A stretch of DNA of 5,394 nucleotides from the NCBI GenBank assembly GCA_900547045.1, contig URFB01000095.1, forward strand, positions 1-5,394, given 5' to 3'. Positions 5,047-5,394 of the stretch are shown here, one piece after another. The notes beneath the pieces are model-generated. The model saw only the letters and a list, made by a program, of their open reading frames with translations, was not told the origin of the DNA and ran no database searches. Origin of the DNA: an uncultured Mollicutes bacterium. Lineage in GTDB: Bacteria > Bacillota_I > Bacilli_A > Acholeplasmatales > Anaeroplasmataceae. The translations under genes were made by a program, and so were the position numbers. Positions within the stretch are counted from its first letter, which is position 1. Every line of letters starts with the position of its first letter.

Positions 5047-5260
5047 TGAGAAAAGCTTTGAGCAATTAATTAGTGAATTTGAAGCAGTTATAAGAAATCT
5101 TGAGGATAAAAATATTTCTCTTGATGACGCTGTAAAAAATTATACACAAGGAATTGAGCTATCAAAGAAGTGCTATGAAATATTAGACAAAAATGAAAAG
5201 CTTGTTACCTTAAAAATGACGGAGAATGGACTGGAAAATTTCGATAGTAGGGGTGATTAG
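5036..5260 (+). CDS. xseB: Exodeoxyribonuclease VII small subunit XseB
   Basis: XseB is the small helical subunit of exonuclease VII. Several copies bind the coiled-coil arm of XseA, and it has no catalytic residues of its own. The 74-residue protein is close to the family norm of about 75-85. It shows the characteristic FEQLISEFEAVIRNLED (8-24), ISLDDAVKNYTQGIELSKKC (27-46), which includes the hallmark SL.(D/E)A...Y..G..L, and ILDKNEKLV (49-57) near the end of the helical hairpin. A short polar tail follows. Its first 11 bases overlap the end of xseA in another frame, which suggests translational coupling and matched subunit supply. dxs starts one base after its TAG stop. Confidence 0.94.
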   Translation: MENNEKSFEQLISEFEAVIRNLEDKNISLDDAVKNYTQGIELSKKCYEILDKNEKLVTLKMTENGLENFDSRGD

Positions 5261-5261
5261 T

Positions 5262-5394
5262 ATGGATTTAAATTCCATAGAAAATCCAAAATTTTTAGAG
5301 AATCTAAATAATAAGGAATTAAAGAGTCTATGTGAGGATATAAGAAAATTTTTAATTGAAAATATCTCTAAAACTGGAGGTCATTTAGCCTCTA
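5262..5394 (+). CDS. dxs: 1-deoxy-D-xylulose-5-phosphate synthase Dxs, N-terminal 44 residues (3' end outside window)
   Basis: Dxs is the thiamine-diphosphate enzyme that condenses pyruvate and glyceraldehyde 3-phosphate to 1-deoxy-D-xylulose 5-phosphate, the entry step of the MEP isoprenoid pathway. The visible part has the family's N-terminal pattern: IENPKFLENLNNKELKSLCEDIR at 6-28, then FLIENISKTGGHLAS at 30-44. His41 in the TGGHLAS motif is the conserved active-site histidine near the cofactor. The start ATG has AGGGG at 5249-5253 with an 8-base spacer, and it begins one base after the xseB stop, so the genes are co-transcribed. The N-terminal match is not that of IspA, the gene usually found next to xseB. 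Only the first 133 bases are present. Confidence 0.92.
   Translation, partial: MDLNSIENPKFLENLNNKELKSLCEDIRKFLIENISKTGGHLAS

Noticed and set aside
649..5260. Reassignment of TGA to tryptophan, as in mycoplasmas
   Set aside because: Conserved tryptophans use TGG and the intact conserved reading frames contain no in-frame TGA. The complete genes end with TAA or TAG, which fits the standard code.
1..5394. Search for a CRISPR array, insertion sequence, prophage, toxin-antitoxin pair or other accessory system
   Set aside because: There are no regularly spaced repeats, transposase motifs, terminal inverted repeats or accessory genes. The content is core housekeeping throughout.

Overview
The window looks like the chromosome of a low-GC Gram-positive bacterium (Bacillota, Bacilli/Erysipelotrichia-like, possibly a reduced gut lineage). 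The signs are strong AT bias, AAAGGAGG-type ribosome binding sites, sigma-A-type promoters, an encoded tRNA CCA end, and Bacillota-style nusB-xseA-xseB clustering. The genetic code appears standard: tryptophans at conserved sites (FtsZ, the M20 enzyme, XseA) use TGG, and no conserved gene needs TGA to be read through. The lineage is an inference. A MurB gene and dxs imply a peptidoglycan wall and the MEP isoprenoid pathway, which argues against a wall-less mycoplasma.

Layout. (1) 1-545: the 3' part of murB, entering from the left edge. (2) 546-648: a promoter region. (3) 649-1896: ftsZ, followed by a rho-independent terminator. (4) 1897-2253: an intergenic block holding two back-to-back terminators, one lone minus-strand tRNA-Gln(CUG) with a textbook promoter, and the leader of the next gene. 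(5) 2254-3357: an M20-family metallo-amidohydrolase. (6) 3415-5394: nusB, xseA, xseB and the first 44 codons of dxs, tightly packed and read as one operon from an extended -10 promoter just before nusB.

Functional themes are cell wall synthesis and division (murB, ftsZ), rRNA transcription antitermination (nusB), exonuclease VII (xseA and xseB, overlapping by 11 bases) and isoprenoid entry (dxs). Two local departures from common gene order stand out: murB lies directly before ftsZ without ftsA or divIB between them, and dxs directly follows xseB without ispA.

This is mostly a core housekeeping region, and I see no defence system, mobile element or CRISPR array. The most unusual signal is the M20 leader. 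A perfect Shine-Dalgarno sequence sits 33 bases before the only plausible start codon, and an 8-bp hairpin between them would shorten the effective distance to about 11 bases. A six-codon leader frame overlaps the same start. These are readings of sequence only and have not been tested.
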